This document shows, piece after piece, positions 27,143-36,410 of a DNA stretch of 43,508 nucleotides (position 1 is the first letter of the stretch; each line of letters starts with the position of its first letter). Where the stretch lies: assembly GCF_002095485.1 (NCBI RefSeq), contig NZ_MLFS01000043.1, positions 1-43,508 on the forward strand. The letters run 5' to 3'. The position numbers were made by a program, and so were the translations under genes. Under the pieces are notes generated by a model. That model had not been told where the DNA came from, ran no database searches, and saw only the letters and a list, made by a program, of their open reading frames with translations. The DNA is from Pantoea wallisii. Lineage in GTDB: Bacteria > Pseudomonadota > Gammaproteobacteria > Enterobacterales > Enterobacteriaceae.

Positions 27143-28540
27143 ATGGCAGCCAATCGCATTGAAAAAGACTCAATGGGACCCATCGAAGTACCCGCCGATA
27201 AACTGTGGGGCGCACAAACGCAGCGCTCGCTTGAGCACTTCCGCATCTCCACCGAAAAGATGCCCGTTGCGCTGGTGCATGCGCTGGCGCTGACCAAGCG
27301 CGCCGCTGCGCAGGTCAACCGCGATCTGGGGCTGTTACCGGCAGAGCGGGCAGACGCGATTGTGAAAGCGGCCGATGAGGTGCTGGCGGATCACCACAGC
27401 GACGAGTTTCCGCTGGCGATTTGGCAGACCGGCTCCGGTACGCAAACCAACATGAACATGAACGAAGTGCTGGCCAACCGGGCCAGTGAGCTGCTGGGCG
27501 GCGAGCGCGGCATGTCACGTCTGGTGCACCCGAACGACGATGTGAACAAGAGCCAAAGCTCCAATGATGTGTTCCCCACCGCCATGCACGTGGCAGCGGT
27601 CATTGCCGTGCGGGAGCAGCTGATTCCACAAATCCAGGTATTGAAAAAGACGCTGAGCGAAAAGTCTGCCGCCTTCAAAGACATCGTGAAGATTGGTCGT
27701 ACCCACCTGCAGGACGCCACACCGCTGACGCTGGGCCAGGAGATTTCCGGCTGGGTGGCGATGCTGGAGCATAACCTCAAACACATCGAAAACAGTATTC
27801 CGCACGTGGCTGAGCTGGCGCTGGGCGGTACTGCCGTAGGCACCGGACTCAATACCCATCCGGAGTATGCCGTGCGCGTGGCAAAAGCGCTGGCCGACCA
27901 GACCGGACAACCCTTTGTCACGGCACCGAATAAGTTTGAGGCGCTGGCCACCTGCGATGCGCTGGTGCATGCGCACGGTGCGCTGAAAGGGCTGGCGGCA
28001 TCGCTGATGAAGATCGCTAACGATGTGCGCTGGCTGGCTTCCGGGCCGCGCTGCGGCATTGGTGAGATCAGCATCCCGGAGAACGAGCCTGGCAGCTCAA
28101 TCATGCCCGGCAAAGTGAACCCGACGCAGTGTGAAGCGATGACCATGCTCTGCTGCCAGGTGATGGGCAACGATGTGGCCGTCAACATGGGTGGCGCTTC
28201 CGGTAACTTTGAGCTCAACGTGTTCCGTCCGATGGTTATCCATAACTTCCTGCAGTCGATTCGCCTGCTGGCGGACGGGATGGACAGCTTTAACCACCAC
28301 TGTGCGGTGGGCATTGAGCCGAACCGCGAACGCATTGACCAGCTGCTGAATGAGTCGCTGATGCTGGTGACAGCGCTCAATACCCACATCGGCTATGACA
28401 AAGCGGCCGAGATTGCCAAGAAGGCGCATAAAGAGGGCCTGACGCTGAAGGGCTCGGCGCTGAAGCTGGGCTACCTCACTGAAGAGCAGTTTGATGAGTG
28501 GGTGCGTCCGGAAGAGATGGTTGGCAGTATGAAGCAGTAA
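27143..28540 (+). CDS. fumC: Class II fumarate hydratase FumC
   Basis: FumC is the oxygen-stable, iron-independent TCA-cycle fumarase; 465 aa. The characteristic segments [34 protein letters not shown] (catalytic His region) and the signature [13 protein letters not shown] are all present. AAGGAG lies 9 bases before the ATG. In E. coli fumC is paired with fumA and induced by SoxRS and MarA; I could not confirm a marbox in the 199-base gap upstream. An intrinsic terminator follows the stop. Confidence 0.97.
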   Translation: MAANRIEKDSMGPIEVPADKLWGAQTQRSLEHFRISTEKMPVALVHALALTKRAAAQVNRDLGLLPAERADAIVKAADEVLADHHSDEFPLAIWQTGSGTQTNMNMNEVLANRASELLGGERGMSRLVHPNDDVNKSQSSNDVFPTAMHVAAVIAVREQLIPQIQVLKKTLSEKSAAFKDIVKIGRTHLQDATPLTLGQEISGWVAMLEHNLKHIENSIPHVAELALGGTAVGTGLNTHPEYAVRVAKALADQTGQPFVTAPNKFEALATCDALVHAHGALKGLAASLMKIANDVRWLASGPRCGIGEISIPENEPGSSIMPGKVNPTQCEAMTMLCCQVMGNDVAVNMGGASGNFELNVFRPMVIHNFLQSIRLLADGMDSFNHHCAVGIEPNRERIDQLLNESLMLVTALNTHIGYDKAAEIAKKAHKEGLTLKGSALKLGYLTEEQFDEWVRPEEMVGSMKQ

Positions 28541-28549
28541 CGTTGTAAC

Positions 28550-28574
28550 AGGCCAGCGCCATGCTGGCCTTTTT
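28550..28574 (+). terminator. fumC terminator
   Basis: The stem AGGCCAGC/GCTGGCCT with loop GCCAT is followed by T5, 9 bases after the fumC stop and just before the convergent tus stop. It is a standard intrinsic terminator. Confidence 0.92.
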
Positions 28575-28577
28575 ACG

Positions 28578-29504
28578 CTACAGGCGATCGCTCCATAAGT
28601 GCATGCGCGGAATGATCAGGTGCAGCGGCTGCGCCAGCGGTTTGTAGCGATGTGTAATGTTCTCCGCATCATAATTCAGCAGCTCACCCAATGTGGGCAC
28701 CTGGGTTTTATCGCGGCACAGCACCAGCAGCGGTGACGGGCAGGCTTGTTGTATCTGCTTTTTCTCGCTGGCGCGCCAGATTCGCGCAATGGGCTGCACC
28801 TTGACCGGGCGTTTGATTTTCAGTTTTGCCGTCGCGGGCAGGGCGCGAATGGCTTCCAGCTCCTGCTGTACCTTTTCGGCCCACTGCTCACGCGTCCAGG
28901 GTGCCTGCGCTCGATTAGCCTTCAGGCTGCGCTCCAGCTGCTCGATCACCGCTTCCCGCGTCACGTTTTTAATGATGTTCTTATTGGCCCAGCCGAAGCG
29001 CAGGGTATCAGGCGCATTCAGCACGGTGACGCTGCGATAGGCGTTAAGGGTGATCAGGCCGCGCAGATGCTGATGGACAAACTCAAAACGCGCCTCGCTC
29101 GGCAGGCCGGATTCAACCGTAATCAGATGCTCCAGCCGCTGTTTCAACGCGTTGATCTCTGCAACCTGTTGTGTGATGTGCTGATTCATCTGATCATCCG
29201 CTTCAATGCATATCGCCCCAGGTAGCCGCACCGCCGCTTTGGTACTGAGCTTCTCGGACTGGTGCTGCATAAACAGGCGGCAGTAGTGGGCAAGCGCCAT
29301 CTCACGCGCGCGTTTGCCAAGGTGCTGCGTCACGTCAATGCGCGCGATCTCATCGTGCTCATGCCCTTTTTCAATTTCCGGCAGGCTGAACACGCGCGCC
29401 ACCAGTAGCGGCTGCTGCTCAAGCATCTGGCGCAGTTCGCCCAGTCCATACTCCAGTGCGTTCACGCATTCATGTAAATCGGCAACCAGGTCGTAGCGCA
29501 TCAT
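28578..29504 (-). CDS. tus: DNA replication terminus site-binding protein Tus
   Basis: Tus binds Ter sites as a monomer and stops replication forks arriving from one side by blocking DnaB. The 308-aa product aligns with E. coli Tus over its length, including LLVARVFSLPEI, SSKAAVRLPG-like STKAAVRLPGAI, LITLNAYRSVTVL, TLRFGWANKNIIKN and AKLKIKRPVKVQPIAR, the last forming the DNA-contact strands. It starts MMRYDL; either Met could be used, but the first matches the E. coli length. A Ter site overlaps its ribosome-binding region, which implies autorepression. Its convergent neighbour fumC is as in E. coli. Confidence 0.96.
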   Translation of the reverse strand: MMRYDLVADLHECVNALEYGLGELRQMLEQQPLLVARVFSLPEIEKGHEHDEIARIDVTQHLGKRAREMALAHYCRLFMQHQSEKLSTKAAVRLPGAICIEADDQMNQHITQQVAEINALKQRLEHLITVESGLPSEARFEFVHQHLRGLITLNAYRSVTVLNAPDTLRFGWANKNIIKNVTREAVIEQLERSLKANRAQAPWTREQWAEKVQQELEAIRALPATAKLKIKRPVKVQPIARIWRASEKKQIQQACPSPLLVLCRDKTQVPTLGELLNYDAENITHRYKPLAQPLHLIIPRMHLWSDRL

Positions 29505-29510
29505 TACACC

Positions 29511-29533
29511 CTTATAGTTACAACATACTATTA
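29511..29533 (-). promoter_or_regulatory. Ter replication-arrest site (TerB-like) upstream of tus
   Basis: On the minus strand the 23-base site contains the core GTATGTTGTAACTA, identical to E. coli TerB over 14 bases, with AT-rich flanks TAATA and TAAG. It lies 7 bases upstream of the tus ATG, and its end overlaps the AAGGG ribosome site. From the E. coli polarity (forks stop at the end with the conserved G), forks coming from the higher-coordinate side would be arrested. Confidence 0.93.
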
Positions 29534-29657
29534 AGTTTATACTATAAGCGCAGGCTTGTCACGTATGTGCAAAGATTCAGTTAATCAGAAGAGATGGCGT
29601 TTTCGTCACCGGATTAGCGTGTTATAACAACGCTTTGCCTGCTAATGGAATTACGCT

Positions 29658-30857
29658 GTGGTGCATCCCCCTAAACCTGGCGTCTCAGCCATCGTTACGC
29701 TGGGACTGATACAGATCCTCTCCTGGGGTGGCTCTTTCTATCTGATGGCGGTGATGGCAAACCCCATTGCCGCAGACACCGGCTGGTCACAGCAGTGGAT
29801 TTACGGTGCGCTGTCGCTGGGTATTCTGATTTCGGGCCTGCTGGCGCCCCTGAGCGGACGGCTTATCGCCCGTTCCTGCGGTCGCATGCTGCTGGCCGCA
29901 AGCGGGGGCGTCATGGCGGTAGGGCTGATCATCATGGGCCTTAGCCACCATCTGCTGCTGTTTCTTTTTGCCTGGCTGATTATCGGTGTTGGCATGGCGA
30001 TGGGGTTATATGATGCGCTGTTTGCCACGCTCGGGACGCTTTATGGAGGCCAGGCGCGCGGCGCGATCACCGGCATTACCCTGATCTCCGGTTTCTGCAC
30101 GTCGCTGGTGTGGCCGGGTACGGCGTTACTGATTCACTGGCTGGAGTGGCGGGGCGCCTGTTTCGCCATTGCCGCGCTTCTGTGCCTGACCGTCTTGCCC
30201 GCGTATCACTTTGCACTGCCGGCGCCGCAGGGCGATCTGCGCCAGCGTGCACAGAGTGGCAGGGCAGCAGAGAGCGATCTCTCCGCCACGCTCTTCTGGC
30301 TGCTGTGCACCATATTTACGCTGGCGTCGGTGATCATGACGGCCATTTCGGTGCAGTTAATCACCTTATTACAGGCCAGCGGCCATACGCTGGCGTCTGC
30401 GCTGGCCATCAGCGCCATTCTCGGGCCATGCCAGGTGGGCTCGCGTATTGTCGATATCGCCTTTAAGCGCGGGCATCCTGTCTGGACCGCCTTTTTTTCT
30501 GTCGGGCTGGTCGCGCTGGGATTACTGCTGCTGGCCTGTTATCCGCAGTGGGCGCTGGTAAGTATGGTGCTGTACGGCGCCGGAAACGGTTTGCGAGCGA
30601 TTGTGCGGGGAACTTTGCCGCTGGCGATGGTCAAACCAGAAGCTTATGCAGTTGTGGCAGGGCGTATGGCGCGTCCGGCGCTGATTGGCCAGGCTCTGAC
30701 ACCCCTCGCTGGCGGCTACGTTTATCAGCAGTTTGGCGCCAGTGTCACCTTATGGTTGCTGTGTGTGCTGGCGCTGATCAACGTTGTGTTGGTCATCGTG
30801 TTGAAGCAGAAACTGCCGCATCAGCCTCAGCAACCGGCAAGTGGCGCACGAAACTAA
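29658..30857 (+). CDS. MFS transporter of unknown substrate
   Basis: This 399-aa membrane protein has about twelve hydrophobic segments in two halves. A loop after the second segment (APLSGRLIARSCGRMLL) has the form of the major-facilitator A motif, and a longer cytoplasmic loop near residues 190-210 is rich in Gln, Arg and Ala. The first helix carries LIQILSWGGSFYLMAVM, seen in MFS proteins annotated only as generic transporters. The start is one of two tandem GTG codons (29658 or 29661) with a weak ribosome site. It lies between tus and the oqx locus and may be part of the same accessory block. I cannot name the substrate. Confidence 0.8.
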   Translation: MVHPPKPGVSAIVTLGLIQILSWGGSFYLMAVMANPIAADTGWSQQWIYGALSLGILISGLLAPLSGRLIARSCGRMLLAASGGVMAVGLIIMGLSHHLLLFLFAWLIIGVGMAMGLYDALFATLGTLYGGQARGAITGITLISGFCTSLVWPGTALLIHWLEWRGACFAIAALLCLTVLPAYHFALPAPQGDLRQRAQSGRAAESDLSATLFWLLCTIFTLASVIMTAISVQLITLLQASGHTLASALAISAILGPCQVGSRIVDIAFKRGHPVWTAFFSVGLVALGLLLLACYPQWALVSMVLYGAGNGLRAIVRGTLPLAMVKPEAYAVVAGRMARPALIGQALTPLAGGYVYQQFGASVTLWLLCVLALINVVLVIVLKQKLPHQPQQPASGARN

Positions 30858-31016
30858 GCAGCCTGTGCGCTTCTGGCCGGACAAATGATGAATCCGTGCC
30901 TTGATCACGGCTGCTTGCTTCTAAAAAGCAACAGTGTTTGTTATATTTATTGCTCATTGATTACTCACTGCAGCGGTATAAAAACAAGAAGATAGGCCGC
31001 AACTCAGGAAATTGAA

Positions 31017-31502
31017 ATGCTAGATTACCGCTTCCCGACAGCTTTGCAGATGGTTTTGAGCGTAGCGATGGCGGAGCAACTGGGTAAACGTTCGACCAGC
31101 GCCATTCTGGCTTATGGTCTTGAAGCGAACCCCAGTTTCATTCGGAAACTTATGGTTCCGTTAACGCGCGATGGCATCATTGTCTCGACGCTCGGCCGTA
31201 CCGGTTCGATCCACCTGGGTCGCCCGGCCGCTGAGATCACGCTGCGCGATATTTATACTTCGGTGATTGAAGATAAAAAGCTCTGGGCATCCCGTCCGGA
31301 TGTGGCGCCACGTTGTCTGGTCAGCGCCAACCTGTGCTGGTACTTCAAATCGATCGCCGAAGAGGCGGAAGAGGCATCCCTGAAGGTGCTGGAGACCCGC
31401 ACCGTCGCCGATGCCCTGGCAGAACTGAAGAAACGCGATACCAGTAACTGCGAGCCGCTGCCCGATCTTGATATCGCCGATTGCAGCAAAAAAATCCGCT
31501 AA
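31017..31502 (+). CDS. oqxR: Rrf2-family transcriptional repressor OqxR
   Basis: This 161-aa winged-helix regulator begins MLDYRFPTALQMVLSVAMAE, with the DNA-binding segment around LAYGLEANPSFIRKLMVPLT and wing GRTGSIHLGRPAAEITL. It matches what I recall of OqxR, which represses the oqxAB efflux pump in Klebsiella pneumoniae. The three closely spaced Cys ligands of IscR/NsrR are not present in that form; Cys occurs at 100, 107, 145 and 156, so an iron-sulfur sensor is not evident. AGGA precedes the ATG. Here it is convergent with oqxB. A dyad TTGCTT-N5-AAGCAA at 30915-30931 lies in its 159-base upstream gap. Confidence 0.85.
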   Translation: MLDYRFPTALQMVLSVAMAEQLGKRSTSAILAYGLEANPSFIRKLMVPLTRDGIIVSTLGRTGSIHLGRPAAEITLRDIYTSVIEDKKLWASRPDVAPRCLVSANLCWYFKSIAEEAEEASLKVLETRTVADALAELKKRDTSNCEPLPDLDIADCSKKIR

Positions 31503-31525
31503 TCCCTGACGCGCATTTCCACCGC

Positions 31526-31545
31526 GGCGACCCCCCTGGGTCGCC
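31526..31545. terminator. Hairpin after oqxR
   Basis: A perfect 8-bp stem, GGCGACCC/GGGTCGCC, with loop CCCT lies 24 bases past the oqxR stop. No T run follows, so it is a probable but not typical terminator. The rest of the 288-base oqxR-oqxB gap up to the oqxB terminator shows no gene. Confidence 0.55.
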
Positions 31546-31740
31546 ATGCCGACTCCCTCCTTTTATTCAATCCCCGGCGCCGCTGTAGCTGCTGCATACC
31601 CAAATTTTTTTATATTTTGGAGTGGCGACCCAAAAGTCCGCCGTTCCGGGCGTGCTCACCCTCCCATCTGACCACGCTCAGCATCCGCAGCAGTGAAATT
31701 TGTGATGTGACCTGCCAGGGCCTGCGCCACGCCAACAGGC

Positions 31741-31769
31741 AAAAAAAATCCGGGCACGCAGGCCCGGAT
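31741..31769 (-). terminator. oqxB terminator
   Basis: ATCCGGGC/GCCCGGAT arms with a 6-base loop, ending in T8 on the minus strand, 22 bases after the oqxB stop. It is a strong intrinsic terminator for oqxAB. Confidence 0.92.
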
Positions 31770-31790
31770 CTCTCTGCGACAATGCCGCTC

Positions 31791-34700
31791 TTATCCGGTC
31801 TGTACCTCCGCTGCCGGCTGCTGCTTACGCGTCACCAGCTTACGCAGCGTGACGTAAAACACCGGCGTCAGGAACAGGCCAAACAGCGTCACGCCCAGCA
31901 TGCCCGAGAACACGGTAATCCCGGTCACACCACGCACTTCGGCGCCGGCACCTTCACCCAGAATCAGCGGCACGGTACCGGCGATAAAGGCGATTGAGGT
32001 CATGACAATCGGGCGCAGACGCAGGCGACAGGCTTCCAGCGCGGCCTCGACAATCCCTTTGCCCTGCATCTCCAGCTCGCGCGCAAACTCGACGATAAGA
32101 ATGGCGTTCTTACACGCCAGCCCCATCAGTACCACCAGGCCAACCTGCACAAACACGTTATTATCGCCACCGGTCAGCCACACACCGACCAGCGCTGAGA
32201 GCATGGTCACCGGCACAATCAGGATTACCGCCAGCGGCAGTGTCCAGCTCTCATACAGGGCAGCCAGCACCAGGAAGGCCAGCAGCACCGCGACCGGGAA
32301 CACGATAAACGCGGTGTTACCCTGCGTGGCCTGCTGATAGCTCAGATCGGTCCACTCGATATTCATACCGTTTGGCAGCACCTGGCCAGATAGCCCCTCC
32401 AATTTCTCCATCGCCTGCGCTGAGGAGAGCACGCGTGGGTCAGCATCACCAATCAGATCCGCAGCCGGATAGCCGTTATAACGGATCACCGGGTCCGGGC
32501 CATAGGTGGTGGTGATATTCACCATGCTGCCAATCGGCACCATTTCACCGCGATCGTTACGGGTACGCAGATTCGCAATATCCTGCACGCTATCACGGAA
32601 ATCGCCGTCCGCCTGCGCCATCACGCGCCAGGTACGACCAAACTTATTGAAGTCGTTAACGTATGACGAACCCAGATAGACCTGCAGCGTACTGAACAGC
32701 TCGGTCAGCGAAACCCCTTGCGCTTTCGCTTTATCGCGGTCCACCTGCACATCCAGCTGCGGCACGTTCGCCTGATACGAGGAGATCGGGAACATCATGC
32801 CTGGCGTCTGCATCACGGCACCGGAAAGCGTATTGATCGCCGTCTGTAGCGCGCCATAGCCCAGCCCTGCGCGGTCCTGCACGTACAGCGAATACCCGGA
32901 GCCCTGGCCCAGCCCCAGAATCGGCGGAGGCATAATCGAGAAGCCGAAACCTTGCTGGATTTTGGCAATCTTCGCATTAATCTCTGCGTTGATCTCTGCT
33001 GCGCTGCGGGTGCGTTCGCTGAAGGGCTTGAGCCCAAAGAACACCGTGCCGGTATTGGGTGTATTGGTGAACTGCAGCGCGTTCAGACCAGGGAAGGCTA
33101 CCGAGTAGGCCACGCCTTCGGTATTCATACCGATCTCGCTCATCTTACGAATCACCGCATCGGTACGGGCCAGCGATGAACCCTCCGGCATCTTCACGCC
33201 GCCAATCAGGTACAGCTTATCCTGAGTCGGGATAAATCCGCCCGGCACGGTGTGGAACATAAAGCCGGCACCAACCAGCAGCAACACATACACGCCAAAC
33301 ACCGCCCCACGACGACGCAGCGTTTTGCCAACCATGTTTTCATAGCCGTTTGAGCTGCGCTGGAAGAAGCGGTTAAACGGACGGAACAGCCAGCCAAGCA
33401 GACGATCAATCAGGCGCCCGGGAATATCTTTCGGCGTGCCGTGCGGTTTCAGTAATTTCGCCGCCAGCGCAGGGGAGAGCGTTAGCGAGTTAATGGCTGA
33501 AATCACCGTCGAAATAGCAATCGTCACGGCAAACTGCTTATAGAACTGCCCGGTCACGCCAGAGAGAAACGCCATCGGCACGAACACCGCACACAGCACC
33601 AGCGCGATAGCGATAATCGGTCCGGACACTTCGCGCATCGCCTGATGCGCGGCCGCCACCGGTGACAAGCCTTGCTCAATGTTACGCTCGACGTTCTCCA
33701 CCACCACGATGGCATCATCGACCACGATACCGATCGCCAGCACCAGCCCGAACAAACTCAGCGTGTTCAGTGAGAAGCCGAGCAGGTAGAGCACGCTGAA
33801 CGTCCCGACCACCGAAACCGGCACCGCCAGCAGGGGGATGATCGAGGCGCGCCAGGTTTGCAGGAACAGGATCACCACCAGGACGACCAGCACAATCGCT
33901 TCAAACAGCGTTTGCACCACGGCACGAATAGAGTCCCGCACAAACACGGTAGGGTCATAAGGCGCTGCCCACTGCACATCGTCCGGGAAGCGTGTCGCGA
34001 GCTCGGCCATTTTATCCCGCACCGCATTGGAGAGATCGATGGCGTTAGCCCCTGGCGACTGGAAAATACCGATCCCCACCGCATCTTTATTGTTCAGCTG
34101 CGAACGCAGGGCGTAGTTACCGGAACCCATCTCAATACGCGCTACGTCACGCAGGCGCACCAGCGTGCCATCGTCGGCGGTCTTCAGAATGATGTTGCCA
34201 AACTGCTCCTCATTCTCCAGCCGACCCTGGGTGTTAATCGACAGCAGGAAATCGCTCTCTTTTTTCGTCGGCTCAGCGCCCAGCTGGCCGGCAGAGACCT
34301 GCACGTTCTGCTCCTGCATGGCGCTGACGACGTCAGAGGCCGTCATGCCGCGCGCCGCGACTTTATTGGGATCGAGCCAGACACGCATCGCGTAATCACC
34401 GGCCCCGAAGATCTGAATCTGACCGACGCCCGGCAGGCGCGCCAGCTCATCTTTCACCTTCAGCGTGGCGTAGTTACGCAGGTAGAGTGAATCGTACTTG
34501 CCGTGTGGTGAGAACAGATGCACCACCAGCGTCAGCGTTGGCGACTGTTTCTGCGTGGTCAGGCCCAGCTGGCGTACCTCCTCGGGCAGACGCGCTTCGG
34601 CCTGCGCCACACGGTTCTGCACCTGCACCTGCGCCTGGTCAGGATCGGTACCCGGGCGGAAGGTCACGGTGGTGACCAGCACGCCGTCGGAGCCGGCCAC

Positions 34701-34946
34701 CGACTTCATGTACATCATGTTCTCCACCCCGTTGATCGCCTCTTCCAGCGGCGTCGCCACGGAATCCGCAATCACTTTCGGGTTGGCGCCCGGATACTCG
34801 GCGCGCACCTGCACGCTGGGCGGGACAACATTGGGATACTCACTGATCGGCAGCAGCGGAATGGCGATCAGGCCGGTCGTAAAAATCAGAATCGACAGCA
34901 CCGCCGCAAAGATCGGTCGGTCGATAAAAAAGCGGGAGAAATCCAT
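31791..34946 (-). CDS. oqxB: Multidrug efflux RND permease OqxB
   Basis: OqxB is the inner-membrane proton/drug antiporter of OqxAB, which exports quinoxalines, fluoroquinolones, chloramphenicol and other drugs, probably through TolC. The 1051-aa product starts MDFSRFFIDRPIFAAVLSIL and matches the OqxB family closer than AcrB. Proton-relay residues are kept in IGIVVDDAIVVVENVERN (near 410) and ACKNAILIVEFARE (near 935). Two large periplasmic domains follow the first and seventh membrane helices. It follows oqxA by 18 bases and ends at a strong terminator. The plasmid-borne copies known from enterobacteria derive from chromosomal loci like this one. Confidence 0.94.
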   Translation of the reverse strand: MDFSRFFIDRPIFAAVLSILIFTTGLIAIPLLPISEYPNVVPPSVQVRAEYPGANPKVIADSVATPLEEAINGVENMMYMKSVAGSDGVLVTTVTFRPGTDPDQAQVQVQNRVAQAEARLPEEVRQLGLTTQKQSPTLTLVVHLFSPHGKYDSLYLRNYATLKVKDELARLPGVGQIQIFGAGDYAMRVWLDPNKVAARGMTASDVVSAMQEQNVQVSAGQLGAEPTKKESDFLLSINTQGRLENEEQFGNIILKTADDGTLVRLRDVARIEMGSGNYALRSQLNNKDAVGIGIFQSPGANAIDLSNAVRDKMAELATRFPDDVQWAAPYDPTVFVRDSIRAVVQTLFEAIVLVVLVVILFLQTWRASIIPLLAVPVSVVGTFSVLYLLGFSLNTLSLFGLVLAIGIVVDDAIVVVENVERNIEQGLSPVAAAHQAMREVSGPIIAIALVLCAVFVPMAFLSGVTGQFYKQFAVTIAISTVISAINSLTLSPALAAKLLKPHGTPKDIPGRLIDRLLGWLFRPFNRFFQRSSNGYENMVGKTLRRRGAVFGVYVLLLVGAGFMFHTVPGGFIPTQDKLYLIGGVKMPEGSSLARTDAVIRKMSEIGMNTEGVAYSVAFPGLNALQFTNTPNTGTVFFGLKPFSERTRSAAEINAEINAKIAKIQQGFGFSIMPPPILGLGQGSGYSLYVQDRAGLGYGALQTAINTLSGAVMQTPGMMFPISSYQANVPQLDVQVDRDKAKAQGVSLTELFSTLQVYLGSSYVNDFNKFGRTWRVMAQADGDFRDSVQDIANLRTRNDRGEMVPIGSMVNITTTYGPDPVIRYNGYPAADLIGDADPRVLSSAQAMEKLEGLSGQVLPNGMNIEWTDLSYQQATQGNTAFIVFPVAVLLAFLVLAALYESWTLPLAVILIVPVTMLSALVGVWLTGGDNNVFVQVGLVVLMGLACKNAILIVEFARELEMQGKGIVEAALEACRLRLRPIVMTSIAFIAGTVPLILGEGAGAEVRGVTGITVFSGMLGVTLFGLFLTPVFYVTLRKLVTRKQQPAAEVQTG

Positions 34947-34964
34947 AACAGGCAGTCTCGATTA

Positions 34965-36119
34965 TTATTGAGCGGAGCGCATCGCCACCGGCTGAGCTTT
35001 CACCGGCATGCCAGGCATAAAGACTTTCTGCAGGCCATTAACGATCACGTTATCGCCCGGCTTCAGACCCTGCTGCACAATGCGCAGACCATCAGCCATA
35101 TCGCCTGGCTGGATATCACGGCGCTCGGCTTTGCCTTGCGCATCAATCACATAAACGTATTTTCGATCCTGATCGGTCAGAATAGCTTTGTCATCAATCA
35201 GCAGCGCACGGGAGTCGGCGCTGCCGGGTAAGCGCACGCGGGCGAACAGGCCAGGGGTAAACTGGCGCTGCTGATTATCCAGCGTGGCGCGCATGCGGAT
35301 GGTGCCGGTACTGGCGGTGAGCTGGTTATCAAGAAAATCGACGGTGCCGCGATGCGGGAAACCTGCTTCACCGGTCAGCGCAATCTCCACCGGCAGCGAG
35401 CCGCGATTCTGTCCCTGACGCGCCAGCGCCTGATACTGCAGGTAGATAGACTCATCAACGTCGAAATAGACATACATGCGATCCTGCGACACCAGCGTGG
35501 TCAGCACGCTGGCGCTGTCGCCGGCGGTCACCAGGTTACCGGTGGTGATCATGGCGCGGCTGGCGCGACCATCAATCGGGGCCGTCACCCGGGTAAAATC
35601 GAGATTCAGCTGCGCCACATCCACCGCGGCCTGGGCCGAGAGGACGCTGGCCTGCGCCTGGTGTGCCGCAGAGCGGCGCTGCTCCCACTCTTCGCGAGAG
35701 ACCACGTTGGTGCCAATCAGCTTGTCGGTACGCGCCGATTCACTGCGGGCCAGCGCCGCCTGGCTGCGCGCAGTGGCCAGTTCGGCCTGCGCCTGCTCCA
35801 GCGTGGCCCGGTAGGTGCGATCGTCAATGGTGAATAGCACCTGACCTTTTTTCACCTCATCGCCTTCGCGATAGTTAACCTGATCGATATAGCCCGACAC
35901 GCGCGGTCGCAGCTGTACGCTTTGCACCGCTTCAATGCGGCCATTGAAGCTATCCCAGTGGCTGACGTTTTGCTCTACCACCTGCGCGACACTCACTTCG
36001 GGCGGCGGCGGCGGGGCATTTTGCGCCACGCCGCGGTCGCAACCGGCCAGCAGGCTCCCCAGCAACATCACTCCTGACAGGCTTACGGCCCGACGAACCC
36101 CATACGTTTGCAGATGCAT
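34965..36119 (-). CDS. oqxA: Efflux periplasmic adaptor lipoprotein OqxA
   Basis: OqxA is the membrane-fusion protein linking OqxB to the outer-membrane channel; 384 aa. The chosen start MHLQTYGVRRAVSLSG at 36119 gives a proper lipoprotein signal with lipobox LLAGC and mature N terminus CDRGVAQNAPP. The earlier in-frame Met (36170) adds 17 residues and lies inside a palindromic operator region. The protein has biotinyl-lipoyl halves (VQLRPRVSGYIDQVNY and LDFTRVTAPIDGRASRA) around an alpha-helical hairpin rich in Ala and Arg (about residues 100-160). The control region upstream is shared with divergent rarA. Confidence 0.93.
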   Translation of the reverse strand: MHLQTYGVRRAVSLSGVMLLGSLLAGCDRGVAQNAPPPPPEVSVAQVVEQNVSHWDSFNGRIEAVQSVQLRPRVSGYIDQVNYREGDEVKKGQVLFTIDDRTYRATLEQAQAELATARSQAALARSESARTDKLIGTNVVSREEWEQRRSAAHQAQASVLSAQAAVDVAQLNLDFTRVTAPIDGRASRAMITTGNLVTAGDSASVLTTLVSQDRMYVYFDVDESIYLQYQALARQGQNRGSLPVEIALTGEAGFPHRGTVDFLDNQLTASTGTIRMRATLDNQQRQFTPGLFARVRLPGSADSRALLIDDKAILTDQDRKYVYVIDAQGKAERRDIQPGDMADGLRIVQQGLKPGDNVIVNGLQKVFMPGMPVKAQPVAMRSAQ

Positions 36120-36165
36120 TGTTGTTATTCCGCTTTGGTGAAAAAAAGGAGACGTACGAAAAATC

Positions 36166-36184
36166 TGCAACTTTTAAGATTGCA
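36166..36184. promoter_or_regulatory. Candidate OqxR operator 1 (oqxA-proximal)
   Basis: TGCAA-N9-TTGCA dyad 47 bases upstream of the oqxA start. The spacing is identical to the second dyad, and the right arm extends to TTGCATTAA as there. Repressor binding here would block oqxA transcription. Assignment to OqxR is inference from the neighbourhood. Confidence 0.5.
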
Positions 36185-36305
36185 TTAAAACGCGATGAGT
36201 GTAGGCTTGTGCGAACTGCAACTGCAAGAATATCTGATACACTTTATGTGCGGTTTTGATCAATTCGTTGGCGGTGTCGGAAAGCCCCTACGACGAGTGC
36301 GGCAT

Positions 36306-36332
36306 TTAATGCAATAATAAAACTTGCATTAA
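36306..36332. promoter_or_regulatory. Candidate OqxR operator 2 (rarA-proximal)
   Basis: Perfect 9-base arms TTAATGCAA and TTGCATTAA separated by 9 bases, 79 bases before the rarA start. The half-site resembles the AATGCA words of the Rrf2-family NsrR operator. It may place rarA, as well as oqxAB, under the same repressor. Confidence 0.55.
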
Positions 36333-36410
36333 TTGCGATAGTCAGTCACCCTTAAAGTGTAATTGCAACTGATACTGATACTGTTCGCCATGGCGACGGG
36401 AGAGAATGGG

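Larger units (their letters stand above)
36120..36410. promoter_or_regulatory. Divergent oqxA-rarA control region
   Basis: A 291-base AT-rich region between the divergent oqxA and rarA genes, holding two dyads of the form TGCAA-N9-TTGCA (36166-36184 and 36306-36332) and tandem ACTGCA/CTGCAA words near 36215-36227. I could not place a convincing marbox for RarA. Promoters for both genes must be here. Confidence 0.7.

Noticed and set aside
27391..28389. 332-aa open frame antisense to fumC
   Set aside because: It overlaps the highly conserved fumarase gene completely; no ribosome site or recognisable motif.
31617..31997. 126-aa plus-strand frame across the oqxB 3' end
   Set aside because: It runs through the oqxB terminator and antisense into oqxB, with no recognisable domain.
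36363..36410. Longer RarA starting at TTG 36363 or ATG 36390
   Set aside because: Neither has a ribosome site, and the added residues are not part of a MarA-type domain; the TTG lies in the control region.
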